Positions 10,830 to 20,831 of a stretch of 64,000 bases of DNA are shown piece by piece. Made by a program: the position numbers and the translations under genes. This DNA is from Bullera alba. Taxonomy: Eukaryota; Basidiomycota; Tremellomycetes; Tremellales; Bulleraceae. The stretch's first letter is position 1. Every line of letters starts with the position of its first letter. Location of the stretch: contig BCIX01000002.1 in NCBI GenBank assembly GCA_001600095.1, forward strand, positions 2,170,001-2,234,000, in the 5' to 3' direction. Under the pieces are notes generated by a model. The model was not told the DNA's origin and made no database searches. It saw only the letters and a program-made list of their open reading frames with translations.

Positions 10830-12431
10830 TTATTCTGACGTTCTGACAAAAGACAAACCACGCGCTCGATCCGTCGGCTCACTCTTCTGAATGAGCTTCC
10901 TCGCAGCGTCGGTCAACTCCAACTTCCTATTACCCTCGACCCAGCCCGTCTCCTGTTCCACCCTTAGCGCGATAGCAAACTTCTTTGCGATACTGGAGGG
11001 CAGCGGCCAGTCCTTGAGATACCAATAATCTCGCCAGACATGTCGTTGATCGCCTTTTTGGGCAGTGAGCCACCCCTGAGACTCCAGGACCTGAATCCGA
11101 GCCTGGAGCTTACGGCTGGATGATTGATGTTCCTGGAACAACCATCTGACACGTATCAAGCCCGTGTTTTCAGCTTGTCCGTACTCCGTGATCGAGCAGA
11201 CACCTCCTCGAGTCTCCACCATTTCACCAGGTTGCGGGATGTCGTGAATCTGATCCATGTTCCACACTCGCTCCAAGCTCGGTAAATTCCGGAGGACTTT
11301 CCCGGTATATTGGTTGGCGAAGAAGCGCAAGCCAGATATCCATGTTAGAGTTCCCAGACTGGGTTCGCATGGTAGCCATCGTAAGAGGACCGATTTCAAA
11401 TTCGCCAATCGATCTTCGTATCGCACCTGTGTTTGTGGGGTCAGAAACTCGTGCCAAGAAAGACTGAAATCACTCACTTCCGGCATGACCATGAAATCCT
11501 TTGCACCATGGTAGCTATCAGCGTCCTCAACAACCAATGTCTCCAACGAGGCGAGTCCCAGACCCATCAAAGTGTCGTCCAGAAGTACAGGCCGACTGGT
11601 GAACATAGAGAACTGAAGTCGCAGGTGCTTCACGGGGGTCATTGGTGCAATCTGGAGGTATTTGCCTCTGAGCCGCATTTTGTCGGACAAGTGTAGTTCG
11701 GTAAGATTCGGGCTGGAAGCTAGGACCTTGCCGAGACCAATATAGCCGATTGTGTCATGGAAGTAAGAGCGGAGGTATTCGAGCTTGGGCAAGGACATCA
11801 AGTCTGCTCTGTGGTTGTCGAAGTTGTAATCAGAGAATGCGACCGTCAAGCGTCGTAAGCGAGGGCAGTGTAGAGACAGTTGAACGAAATCTGTGAAGGA
11901 GATCTTCTCCAGGGCCAATGTTGTCAAGTGGGGGAATGTAGGCGCACGCGCATCGAGGCCGCTGATGATCATCGTTGTTATGACGGGGTGTTCCGCCGCC
12001 GGACTCGTTGAAGTGATTCTGAGTTCTTGTAAACGGTGTGTCAGATTGGTAGCACCAAGCACCGGAGGGTCCAGAGACAACTTCTCTTCCTGCCCGAAAG
12101 CCATATGCAGTGACCTAACTCGGAAGTGCTGACTCATCTCCGTCGTCAAGTACATGACACCAGCAAGGCCTGCTGATAGGCTCAATCGACTCAGTCGGAT
12201 GTCGCGGTACATAGCTGGCGCCAATTGGATCCGAAGTTGACGGCAGACTTGCGCCAGAGAGCGGTACTCGTGTGGGTAACCAGACCCAGGGGGTTGAGTC
12301 ATGAATGGCTCGAGGATGTCGAGGATCACCTCTATCGGCAGATCTGTGAGGGTGATACCGGTCGAGGACGATGATCCTGCTGGATCTGTCGCTTTCGTAG
12401 CATCACCGTGTTCCGGGAGTGGAACAGTCAT
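10830..12431 (-). CDS. F-box / leucine-rich-like protein, paralogue 2
   Basis: The frame is open for 533 codons without splicing, but a standard 51-nt intron (11427-11477, GTGAGT...CACAG) lies at the position matching the intron of paralogue 1, so the spliced product is 516 aa. The N-terminus contains LTDLPIEVILDILEPF and YRSLAQVCRQLRIQLAPAMY, a better F-box match than in paralogue 1. Leucine-rich segments follow (LRRLTVAFSDYN, LTELHLSDKMRLRG), then a Trp-rich C-terminal region (VWRDYWYLKDWPLPSSIAKK). It probably acts as an SCF substrate receptor; the substrate is unknown. Because the intron length is a multiple of three and has no stop, intron retention would insert 17 residues rather than end the protein. 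Confidence 0.8.
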   Translation of the reverse strand: MTVPLPEHGDATKATDPAGSSSSTGITLTDLPIEVILDILEPFMTQPPGSGYPHEYRSLAQVCRQLRIQLAPAMYRDIRLSRLSLSAGLAGVMYLTTEMSQHFRVRSLHMAFGQEEKLSLDPPVLGATNLTHRLQELRITSTSPAAEHPVITTMIISGLDARAPTFPHLTTLALEKISFTDFVQLSLHCPRLRRLTVAFSDYNFDNHRADLMSLPKLEYLRSYFHDTIGYIGLGKVLASSPNLTELHLSDKMRLRGKYLQIAPMTPVKHLRLQFSMFTSRPVLLDDTLMGLGLASLETLVVEDADSYHGAKDFMVMPEVSDFSLSWHEFLTPQTQVRYEDRLANLKSVLLRWLPCEPSLGTLTWISGLRFFANQYTGKVLRNLPSLERVWNMDQIHDIPQPGEMVETRGGVCSITEYGQAENTGLIRVRWLFQEHQSSSRKLQARIQVLESQGWLTAQKGDQRHVWRDYWYLKDWPLPSSIAKKFAIALRVEQETGWVEGNRKLELTDAARKLIQKSEPTDRARGLSFVRTSE

Positions 12432-12670
12432 GCTGACGCTGAGCAGGCAAGTGCGCTGAAGAAGCGGGTAAGCTAAGTTCGTCCGTCGGCGCAGTATGAT
12501 GCTTGTTAGGTGCGACTCACCTCGATGTAATTAGCAACCGTCTTGCGTCTGGTAGATGATGTGAGGGGTGATAGGATCAAGGATGGCGTGTACAGTATGT
12601 ATGATTATAGGGTGAATGAGCAAGTGCATGAGCGGAGTTGGACTGCAGGATGGGATCGATCGAGTTGAGT

Positions 12671-12694
12671 TGAAACGAACCGTGCGTTTCAGAT
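12671..12694. promoter_or_regulatory. Palindromic upstream element, copy 2
   Basis: TGAAACG and CGTTTCA arms around AACCGTG, followed by GAT, 24 bp identical to the element at 10644-10667. It sits 240 bp upstream of F-box gene 2 and inside the 3' flank of the convergently placed stop of the serine-rich gene. Confidence 0.65.
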
Positions 12695-12835
12695 CTCGGA
12701 TCTCGGACCATTCGCCGCCCACCCACTCACGCCTTCACAATCTCGTCCGCACATTGACACCTCGTTCATCATGATACTCTACATCTATCTATACTTTGAC
12801 AACGATTCGTTAACTTGTATCATGCCCAAACATCG

Positions 12836-15661
12836 TTATATAGCCTGACCCTCCTTCCACGCCGGAGCTAGGTACTCTGAACCCTTCTTCTCCTTCATCG
12901 CCGATGGGTGAAGGCTTCTCCGGGCTTTCTTGTTCCTGCCGACATACGTTCCGTACTCGAGCTCGCCATGCAGCACATCCTTCCTCTCGTCGTCGATAGT
13001 CGTCACCCGACGTTCGGACATGTCGATCGGACCCTTCCGCCTTCCGTCATATCCCTTCACTCCCAGCGTAGGTGAGGTCCGTCCATACATCTCTTCGTCG
13101 GAGTCTGTCAAGCTCATCAAGAGCCTCTTGCCGCTAGCCGAAATCGAAGACGAAGATGCGACCACCTTGTTCAAGTTATCGAGACCTGTGATTGGCGGTA
13201 ACAGTCCACCTTGGGAAGGTGGAGTGACGGGTCCACCGAGCGTACTGGCCGACTGACTACTACTCATCCCCGAAGCCGCGGACGACAAGGTGGGAAGTTG
13301 GCCGGGAAGATAGGGCAGTGTAGTTGGCGGGAGTGGCCAAGTCCAGGATACAGCTTCCGCGACCGCCAGTTGAGCTTCTTCGATGTCTCCAAGTGTCGAT
13401 TCCAACCAGTCAGACGAGGCGGACGGAGACCAAGCAGGAGTCATCGACGACCGGTCATCGGCATCGCCAGCCTCCACAGATTCAGCCATCACTTCATCAC
13501 GGCTAGATCCCCCCGACCCTTGCTCAAGCTGTGGCTCATCGTCTGGGCCAGTGACGGCGGACATGAACGACGCGTTGCTGGAGGCAATGCCGTCGATGCT
13601 GACTGGTTGTAACGAGGCGGTGGGTAAAGCTGATTCGGATCGGGATGACAGTTTGTCACCTTTCGAGCTACTTGCACTACTTCCACTTCCACTCGAAGAC
13701 TTGTCACTGGCGACTGGACGCCAGCTGTCGGGGATTCCCAACCAGCTATTCCTGTTCTCATTCTTCCTGGCGGTTTTGATGCTCAGGAATTTGTTCGATG
13801 CGCTCGATGGTGGTGGTGGGCGAGTCGACGTTTCATCGCTGATCCTCAAAGTGCTGAGATCGAGTGCTGATTCCGCCTTGGCGCTCCGGGGTTTAATATT
13901 GGACACCGACTCTGATCGTTTCAATTTGAACTTGAAAGGCATATTGACTCCTTGCCTCCTTGTCGATGTATAGGTTCGCAAACCCGGATCGCTTTTGACT
14001 CGAGCTAAACGGTTGACTGGTTGATCTGTCCTCAAAGTCCAAGAGCCCGTGGGTGACAAATCCAGATCGGACGGTATTTCCAAGACAGTATCCAACAGCG
14101 AGATCGCGATGGAGGACTTGCTGGACGCTCGACTCCGACGTGAGGCGAGGTGGGGCCGGGAATGGACCTGCAGGTGTAGTTGCGGGGTAGATGGCGCTGG
14201 TGAGATCCGACCCGATGGATAACCTGGGACCGACCTTGTTCTGCCGATGGGCCAAGCTGTTGGGATTACTGGTGGCTGCGGTAGATCCAAGCTGAGAGAC
14301 TTGATGGCGCGATTCCGATCGCTTGATTCCTGCAACCGAGCTATTCTCGACGAAGTGCCGACTGGTGGCACGGTCGCCAAGACGGCGTCTATGGAGCTGG
14401 GCCGGGTAGTACTGGCACTGGTGCTAGGTCGAAGTGAGCTGGCTCGAGCTGGGGGTAACCTCGGCAAGTGGATAGTCGTGTCGTTGGCCAGGGTAGTGGC
14501 GGGGAATGCTGATTGCCTTTTGGACGATCCTCGCGTGGGTATGACGGGTGGTGATTTGTCTTTGTTTCTGCTCGTTTTCGATCTACTCGAGGAGGATGCT
14601 GAATTTAACGACGACGAAGACGCTGATGCGTGTAAATGTACATCTGGTGAAGAGGTTGAAGGAGAGGCTGAGTCAAGAACTAAACAAGACCCCGAGAAAA
14701 CCGAGTATCAGCTCGAGTCTAGCGGGAACGATCTCATGCTCAACGGTCGCGCGTTCACGCGCTCTGGAGATCCAAGGAGAGGTATGATATGATCGGGAGA
14801 AGACAGGCACGGAGTGGGGTCTTAGTTAGATGATCCATTACCCCGATGGTGTCTAGCTGAAATCGAAATCGCAAGGGAAAAGGGTGGCTGGCCGGTCATG
14901 CTTCATCTTCGCTCCTCTGCCTAGTCCTCAAGAGAATGTCCACCGAGGCCACATGCACAAGTGGAGTGGATTATCTACTCACAGTGCATCCTGACTTCAG
15001 AATCACGACCAGCTGTCGAGGCTATTTCTGCTGGCGACTGAAGCGGCCGAGGGAAGAAGATGCTGTCTCTGGTCTTGGGCGCGAACTGACTCGGCTGACT
15101 GGGTAGGACCATATTGCGACTCGGCCACAGCTGCGGGATAGTCGGAGAGTTGTCCAGCACGACATCCAAACCTGTTTCACCGGTCGAGTCGTGGGACCAG
15201 CGGGAGATATGGGATGAAGAGGTATGTCCGAGCTGAGAGTCGATCGGGTGTGGAGTCGTACTCCACTCTTCTTCATGTGCCGTTCGGACATGGTAACCAT
15301 CTACAACTTCCACTTCCCTCCCTTTTCCCTTCCCGCTCATCCCACTTCGTGGTCGCGGTGTACGGCTATTGGGGTCGGAGAAGTCCTCGTCGTCATCGCG
15401 TCGACGGGAGAAGTCGAAAGGTGCGCCGAATCGAAGGGTATCGAGCTGCAGCGGTGAGGCGAGATATGGCGGATCGTGTTCATGCGAGTTTTGAGCTGGA
15501 TGGGTCAGGATTGACGAGGAGGCTGTCGACGTTGACGCCTCGGATGAGGATGTAGCTGTTGATGATGTGGACAGGTTGGTCGAATGCCCGCGCTTGAATC
15601 GACGCGGTACAAGGCGGAATGAGGGGAAAGCCCCAGCGCCACCGTCCATCTGCGAAGACAT
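12836..15661 (-). CDS. Large serine/proline-rich protein, function unknown
   Basis: Two long minus-strand frames are joined here into one gene. Exon 1 (14983-15661) starts with ATG (MSSQMDGGAGAFPSFRLVPR) and ends at a GTGAGT donor after RDSEVRMH. Exon 2 (12836-14667) has no ATG near its 5' end but keeps the frame after a TTGACTCAG acceptor. The join gives 836 aa with total length an exact multiple of three. The intron is long for this genome (315 nt). The protein is low in complexity, rich in Ser, Pro and Arg, with basic patches (MPFKFKLKRSESVSN) and acidic patches (SLTDSDEEMYGR). No domain is recognised; it could be a disordered signalling or cell-cycle substrate. The alternative is two separate genes, but the downstream one would then lack a good start. 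Confidence 0.6.
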
Positions 15662-16342
15662 CGAGTGTTTTTCACCCGATTCTTGGAAGTTAGACTACAG
15701 CTCAAAAGCTGGTGTGCTCTGGTGTGTTGTTCATCGGACTGAGAGACCTGAAGTCTCAACAACCTCGAAGCCAAATCGAGAGGGCGCAGAAGCTCCTTGT
15801 AATCCCATGTCTATCCCATCGTGCATTTTTACCACGCGTCGGACCTAGCTCGTGTTCTCTTACAATCTCGTGGTCAGGCTCTTACGCTCCGCCGTTGCTC
15901 CACCCGAACGACTCTGGACGACACCATAAGCTAATCCTAACCTAGCTCGCCGGAGCTCTCCAGAGCTGGCCCTTGTCCCTGTCATTACGAGCAACCTTGA
16001 ATGACTCACTAGCTTCTGCCAGCTCTCGCCAGGTCTCGCAATAACGCGAACGAGCGGAGGAAATGGGAAATCTAGGGTGCCAACGAACGCCAACACGTAA
16101 TGGCGAACTCGCAAAAATAGACAGTTTTGTGCCAGGTACCACGGGTATGTGGAGGGAGATGGGAGGACACCTAAGGACACTGGAGGACGACGGGCTACGA
16201 CGGGTACCTAATGAAGCTAGAACCTACTCTATGCACTTCTCCTTCCCCACCTCTGAATCGGCCGAGGCGATCGAGGCGACACCTGGCGACACGCACATGC
16301 ATTCGCCAACAAGGTACAGATACCAGTCACATCCCGAGTCAT
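15662..16342. other. Intergenic region between the serine-rich gene and DGAT2
   Basis: About 680 bp holding the promoter of the serine-rich gene and the 3' flank of DGAT2 (both minus strand). Open frames here have no recognisable similarity. A few AACGCCAACACG/AACGAACGCC repeats are seen near 16080. Confidence 0.4.
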
Positions 16343-18633
16343 TCACGCAACCAATGTCAGCTCTTTGGTCCTATTCCTAGCGTAGACATCTTTGTACTTG
16401 TCCCAAATACTGCACAAGTCTCAGCACCTTGTCCTACATCCCAACTGCTGTCGCTCCGGACTCACCGCATTAGCTCGTCGATATATTGCTGTTGCAACTC
16501 CTGTACGACTTCGTCTGAAGGATTGGGATCCCGTTTCACCTTGATCGGCGATCCGACTAATGTAGCCGTCAGTCTCTGGTTCCAGTCCCCGGGCGCTTCG
16601 CGGAACGGCTTCACTCACAGACAGCAACAATAGGATGGCGGAAAGGCTGATGGCAAGAAATTAGCTTACGTGCAGCCTGAAACACATCGGTGACTCACCA
16701 TCAATCCATAGCTATCTACGAGATCGCTCATCAGTCTCCACCATCACACACCTTCCTCACTGTACTCACAGTTGAAGATTCTGCGATGGCCCCGTCAGCT
16801 TACGTCCTCGTCTCGCAAAGGAGCAGCTCACCCTCGGCCATAGAAGAGCGGTAGAGTGAATCCAAAGACTTTTTGAAACTTCTTCTGAAGCTTGTATAGA
16901 AGCGAGCCTTTATGGTTGGCTCTACATGTCGCGACTCGTCAGGACTGTCAATCCTCGATATCAAGTCCCAACTTACAGCTGATCGAAGATCTTCACAAAA
17001 GTCAGTCAAACATCCTGGCTGAAGTGGGCTCGGGATGAACTCACATCATTTTCGCCAAACGAGAACACAGGGACCAGATCCGCGCCTTCTCGGATCGCAA
17101 TTTTGATGAAGCCAAACCTCCTCTTGAGCGTCAAATCCGCTGTTCCAGGATGCGCAGACAGGGACTCGGCCGCTCCGCCAATGACTATGGTGATGGCGGT
17201 ACCGGCTCCTTTCTCCAATATCTTCGTGCAAGACGCTTTGGACACGGAGCAGACGCCGTGGAACAGCATGAAATCCCGGTAGAATGGGATCTTGAAGTTT
17301 GATCCTGAGCCGGTCGTCAGCTTTAGGTCTAACTTGCGACATCCACGTGCACTGACCAAGAGTCAGCAGATGAGGATTGATTCCGGGGAAGTGTTTCGAG
17401 AAGTGGGTGCCTTCCGTCGCAAAGCTCGCGAAAGCACCCCTGGTGAATGTTCAGCTAGTGCGGTAATGACGTTTACAGCTGACTCACATTCCGATAATGC
17501 CATGGGGATGGTACCCGAAAAGGTAAGGTCTATCCGGGGGTAGATCTGCTTCCTAGATGAATTGACTGTCAGCTTTCCAACTTATCGAACTGGGCGATTG
17601 CCCAAACTGACTTTTACGATACTAAACAACAGCGTCAGCTTGATCACAGCAGGCCACAAGGTCTAGCTCACCTGCAAGGATAGTATTCTAGAATAAGAGC
17701 TTGTCGTCAGCTGAATGATCAACACTTTGCCGATTCGGAGACGCTCACGCGCAAAGTACTTCCACAGGAAAAAGTTCCTGGCCCACTTCTTCGGTCTACC
17801 GCCTGACACGGGTGCTCTATCGAATTGAATCCATATCAAGTATGGCACCAACACAACCCAAAGCCGAGGGAACGACCTGCAATGTGGGTCAGAAAGACAC
17901 TACACGGTCTGGACGACGATACCACCATGCGGGCGCGAACTTACATGAGTAGCAGGAAGAAGAACAGGCATATAGGTAGCAGAAGCTCCCATAAGGCCAC
18001 GGCAGCAGTCTGCAGTCGTCGATGCGAGGGTATATGCAACGGAGCGAATCTACAGAAACGGCATCAGCTTGTATACGGATGACTTGTCAAAGTATCCCGA
18101 TATGTCGGCTTGACTCACTTGACTTCCACATTCTTGGCCAAGTTCTCCCTAAAGTCTTCCAAGTTTATACTACCCATCAAAGGCGACTTCATACGCTCTT
18201 GTAACATCTCCCTCGCTCCTGCTAGTACACTGCCATTATTCTTTCCCGATGACCCGCTCTTCGATCCAGCTTTTGCACTGTCATCCTTGTCTCCCGCTTC
18301 GTCGTCGTGTGCGTCAACTTCTGAATCGACCCCAGCGACGCCTAAAGCCGAGGCAGGCTTTGATTTTCCCTTGACACCTCTTCGCCGCAGTTCTGTTTCC
18401 TGCTCGCTTCTGGAGGAGCTGGCACCTTCATCCCCTCTCGCATGAACCTCTGTGGAGTTGGTTGAGCTGGACGTGTTCTCAGTGTGGTGACTATCGGCCG
18501 AAAGCCCTAGATCGGCAGGTGGAGCATCGTTTCCCGTCTTGGAGGATTGTGATCCTGCCCTGCGCTCCATCTGGCCTATGGGTTCTCCGAGACTAAAAGA
18601 CTGCGCGGAGGGGACCTCCGTTGTCGCGGACAT
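16343..18633 (-). CDS. DGA1: Diacylglycerol O-acyltransferase, DGAT2 family
   Basis: ER and lipid-droplet enzyme that makes triacylglycerol from diacylglycerol and acyl-CoA. Fifteen exons join to about 500 aa. The N-terminus (about 170 aa) is Ser-rich and disordered. After it come FAPLHIPSHRRLQT, a hydrophobic hairpin (LLLPICLFFFLLLM and LWVVLVPYLIWIQF), DLPPDRPYLFGYHPHG with the active-site HPHG, GSNFKIPFYRDFMLFHGVCS, IGGAAESLSAHPGT, LKRRFGFIKIAIREGADLVP and VFSFGEND. The end is RIWDKYKDVYARNRTKEL and a TGA stop. Exon 1 is 18119-18633 and exon 2 is 17945-18049. Five exons are tiny: 17672-17687 (16 nt), 17612-17621 (10 nt), 16977-16990 (14 nt), 16770-16780 (11 nt) and 16699-16715 (17 nt). All are required to rebuild family-conserved residues such as CSIVKEADLPP. 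Confidence 0.93.
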
Positions 18634-19238
18634 ACTGCGACGTTTGGGACCGATGTGAGCGGCCTAGTCTAGTCGTTCAAGTTCGCGCGACTTGATCGAG
18701 CGGTGAGTTCGGAAGCCGATTCTCCAGGTCCTACTCCCAGCTAGGCGGACGTCCTCCTCTGATATCGAGCTGACTGTTGTGCGTGACTGACAGAGTACGA
18801 CTATAGTCGACGACGGCTCTCACTTCCGGAACGTCGTCATGACTCGCGCCGTCGTCGGCTCGGCGGTCACCTCCACTCTTTATGCTTCTTGCTCATGCTG
18901 CCCTGAAAGTCTAGACCTGCGAGGTGGTGACAACCTTCCACGTGCTGGCATAGGCTGGCATTGTCCTTGCTCCAATACAGCTCAGTGCCAATGCTCTCCC
19001 TACTGCTCATCGTCCTCACGACGCACACATCAAGAAGCACATGGTATAAGCATACACGTCAGGATATCACGACTCCGAAGTCGACCATCACGAGGCGCAG
19101 CAACTTGAAGCGTCATGATCGATACATCCTTGCCTGAGCCTTTGGCCGACGTAGCAGGCCAGCAGTCGATAATCTACCTGACAACCCTTGGAAGCTGGAG
19201 GGCTGACTCTGGTCACCCCGAAGAACACTTCGCAGATC
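18634..19238. other. Intergenic region upstream of DGAT2
   Basis: About 600 bp: DGAT2 promoter and the 3' flank of the small secreted protein gene. A plus-strand Cys-rich frame at 18839-19108 has no supporting features. Nothing else is seen. Confidence 0.4.
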
Positions 19239-20045
19239 TCAGGCCACCGACTGGGAAGCCCCTCCTGCTTCCTTCTCGTCCGTGGCGATGTTCTTGGTCA
19301 ACTTGCCCTAGCCAAACTGTCAGCTACGACTTCACACTCATCTCATCAAGGCCGACTCACCTCCTCTTCCGCTTGCTTGGCGGTGGTATCGTCCCCTTGG
19401 GCTGCTTGGATCTTCAATACTTGTTGGAAGCCAGTAAGCTTGAGGACCCTAAGATCTCATCAGCCATCGTTCGCTGCCCCATCAAGGCTTGTGCTTTGGT
19501 GTGGGGGTGCTCACTTGTTCTTGATTTTGCCTCGGGAGAGGGCATCCTTTTCTTCCCCAGTGGCCCCTTCGATGGCTGGATTGAAGAGCTCCGTCTCAGC
19601 GTCCTCAGCGGCCTATGCGTTGGATCAGCATATGACCAATCACTACCCCAGGCACTTTGCTATACCCAGAAGAGAGCTGGAAGGGGTATGACGAGATTGA
19701 TCAGCTCTATCACTCACCTCTCGCATAGTCTTCAAGTTGTCCAAACTGGTGGCGTCCACTGTCGACAGGTCACAGCCTTGGAAGGGGTCCACGAAGACAG
19801 CGTTGGCCTCTGCGGCTGCGTTTCCGGCGACACCGTCGGAGATCTGGAAGTCGCTATAAGCGCCGTTAGCCTAATCCCATTTCTAGGTCGCAGTCGGCAG
19901 ATTCAAGGGCAGGGGTATGAGAGTCGACTCACGCGTAGTCCTGTAGAGCGATGGACGGACATTGTCCGGCTTGTCGGATCCTGAGGGGTTTGGCAGTCGC
20001 GGCCAGCGCGAGGAGGGGTAGGAGGAAGACAAGTTTGGCGATCAT
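19239..20045 (-). CDS. Small secreted protein, conserved fungal family
   Basis: Five exons (19933-20045, 19718-19853, 19515-19612, 19361-19448, 19239-19307) give 167 aa. A clear signal peptide (MIAKLVFLLPLLALAATA) is followed by KPLRIRQAGQCPSIAL. The core is FQISDGVAGNAAAEANAVFV, CDLSTVDATSLDNLKTMRE, AAEDAETELFNPAIEG, KIKNKVLKLTGFQQVL and LTKNIATDEKEAGGASQSVA. From memory, this matches a family of short, helical, secreted proteins widespread in ascomycetes and basidiomycetes (ALAEANAVF, ATVDATSL and GKIKNKVLKL patterns). Its role is not established, though members are often treated as candidate effectors or wall-associated proteins. Only two Cys remain in the mature part. A 289-codon frame on the opposite strand is a shadow. 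Confidence 0.88.
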
Positions 20046-20831
20046 TTTGGAGCTATGCTAAAAATCTATGCGAGTTGGAAATGTATGGCAACAAAGTGTG
20101 ATGATGAAGTGATGCGATGCAAGAACGAGAGGACCGGCCTGCTCGTGGAAGTTGAGTGGATGGAGGAAACTTGAATGCGGGAGATGCAATGAGTGGGAGG
20201 ATAGAGCTCCCCCAAGTCACGGCTTAAGTAGTCTATCGGATCAGTCGGACTCGGGAGCACGCCAAAATAGCGCACCGCTCGTCGTATCAATCTTGCGGAT
20301 CTTCATGCTACAGAGCGGCGAGTATCTAGGCCACTGAGCACTCCGCTGCTCATTGCTTGGCACCTTGCATGTGCCTTGCTCTGTCGTCGAGACCGCACCA
20401 GGATTGCGTGTCGACAAGGCATCGCTAATCGCTCCCGGCGCCGTTGTCAAGTCCGATACTGGCGTTGACAAGCTGCAACCATTCCAGCTGATTGGTGTCA
20501 TCTTCACGTCGAAGTCCTGCAATCCCGGACACTCAGACAGGGCATTCGAGAGCTTGATGCACGCTAAGTTATCGTTGTGACTTTACTTACATGCTTAAGA
20601 GTATCTCCAAGTGACTGACGCACAAAAAGACCGGGTATCTAGTACTTACTTCGTTTCTTCGTTGCTATGTTGCGTTACTATGCTACGGTAATCTGTCTCT
20701 ATGCTTCCTGTCTCCGAGTTCCTGACCGTCCGTCTCGGCCGAGGTCTGTCACCTCGGCAACATTTCATCCTTGTCAACTGGAATGCCGTGTGGATCGTCT
20801 CGACGTGACCATGGTAAGGCCTTGCCATGAC
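20046..20831. other. Intergenic region, no supported gene
   Basis: About 790 bp between the small secreted protein start and the RING gene stop. It must hold the promoter of the secreted protein gene. A minus-strand frame at 20241-20522 and a plus-strand frame at 20353-20580 are open, but neither shows a start context, splice logic or family motif that I can defend. Confidence 0.4.

Larger units (their letters stand above)
8776..12694. repeat. Tandem gene duplication of the F-box pair with flanks
   Basis: The two minus-strand F-box genes are head-to-tail copies that differ widely in protein sequence but agree in length, intron position and order of motifs. The flanks also match. A block ACAGGGTACGTTAT lies about 65-75 bp past each stop (near 8777 and 10772). 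A 24-bp palindromic element lies 190-240 bp upstream of each start (10644-10667 and 12671-12694). The unit is about 2 kb. The protein divergence implies an old duplication or fast evolution, which makes the perfect 24-bp identity stand out. Confidence 0.75.

Noticed and set aside
19115..19984. Plus-strand 289-codon open frame
   Set aside because: It lies antisense to the five-exon small secreted protein, whose signal peptide, splice sites and family pattern are clear. The plus frame has no recognisable domain.
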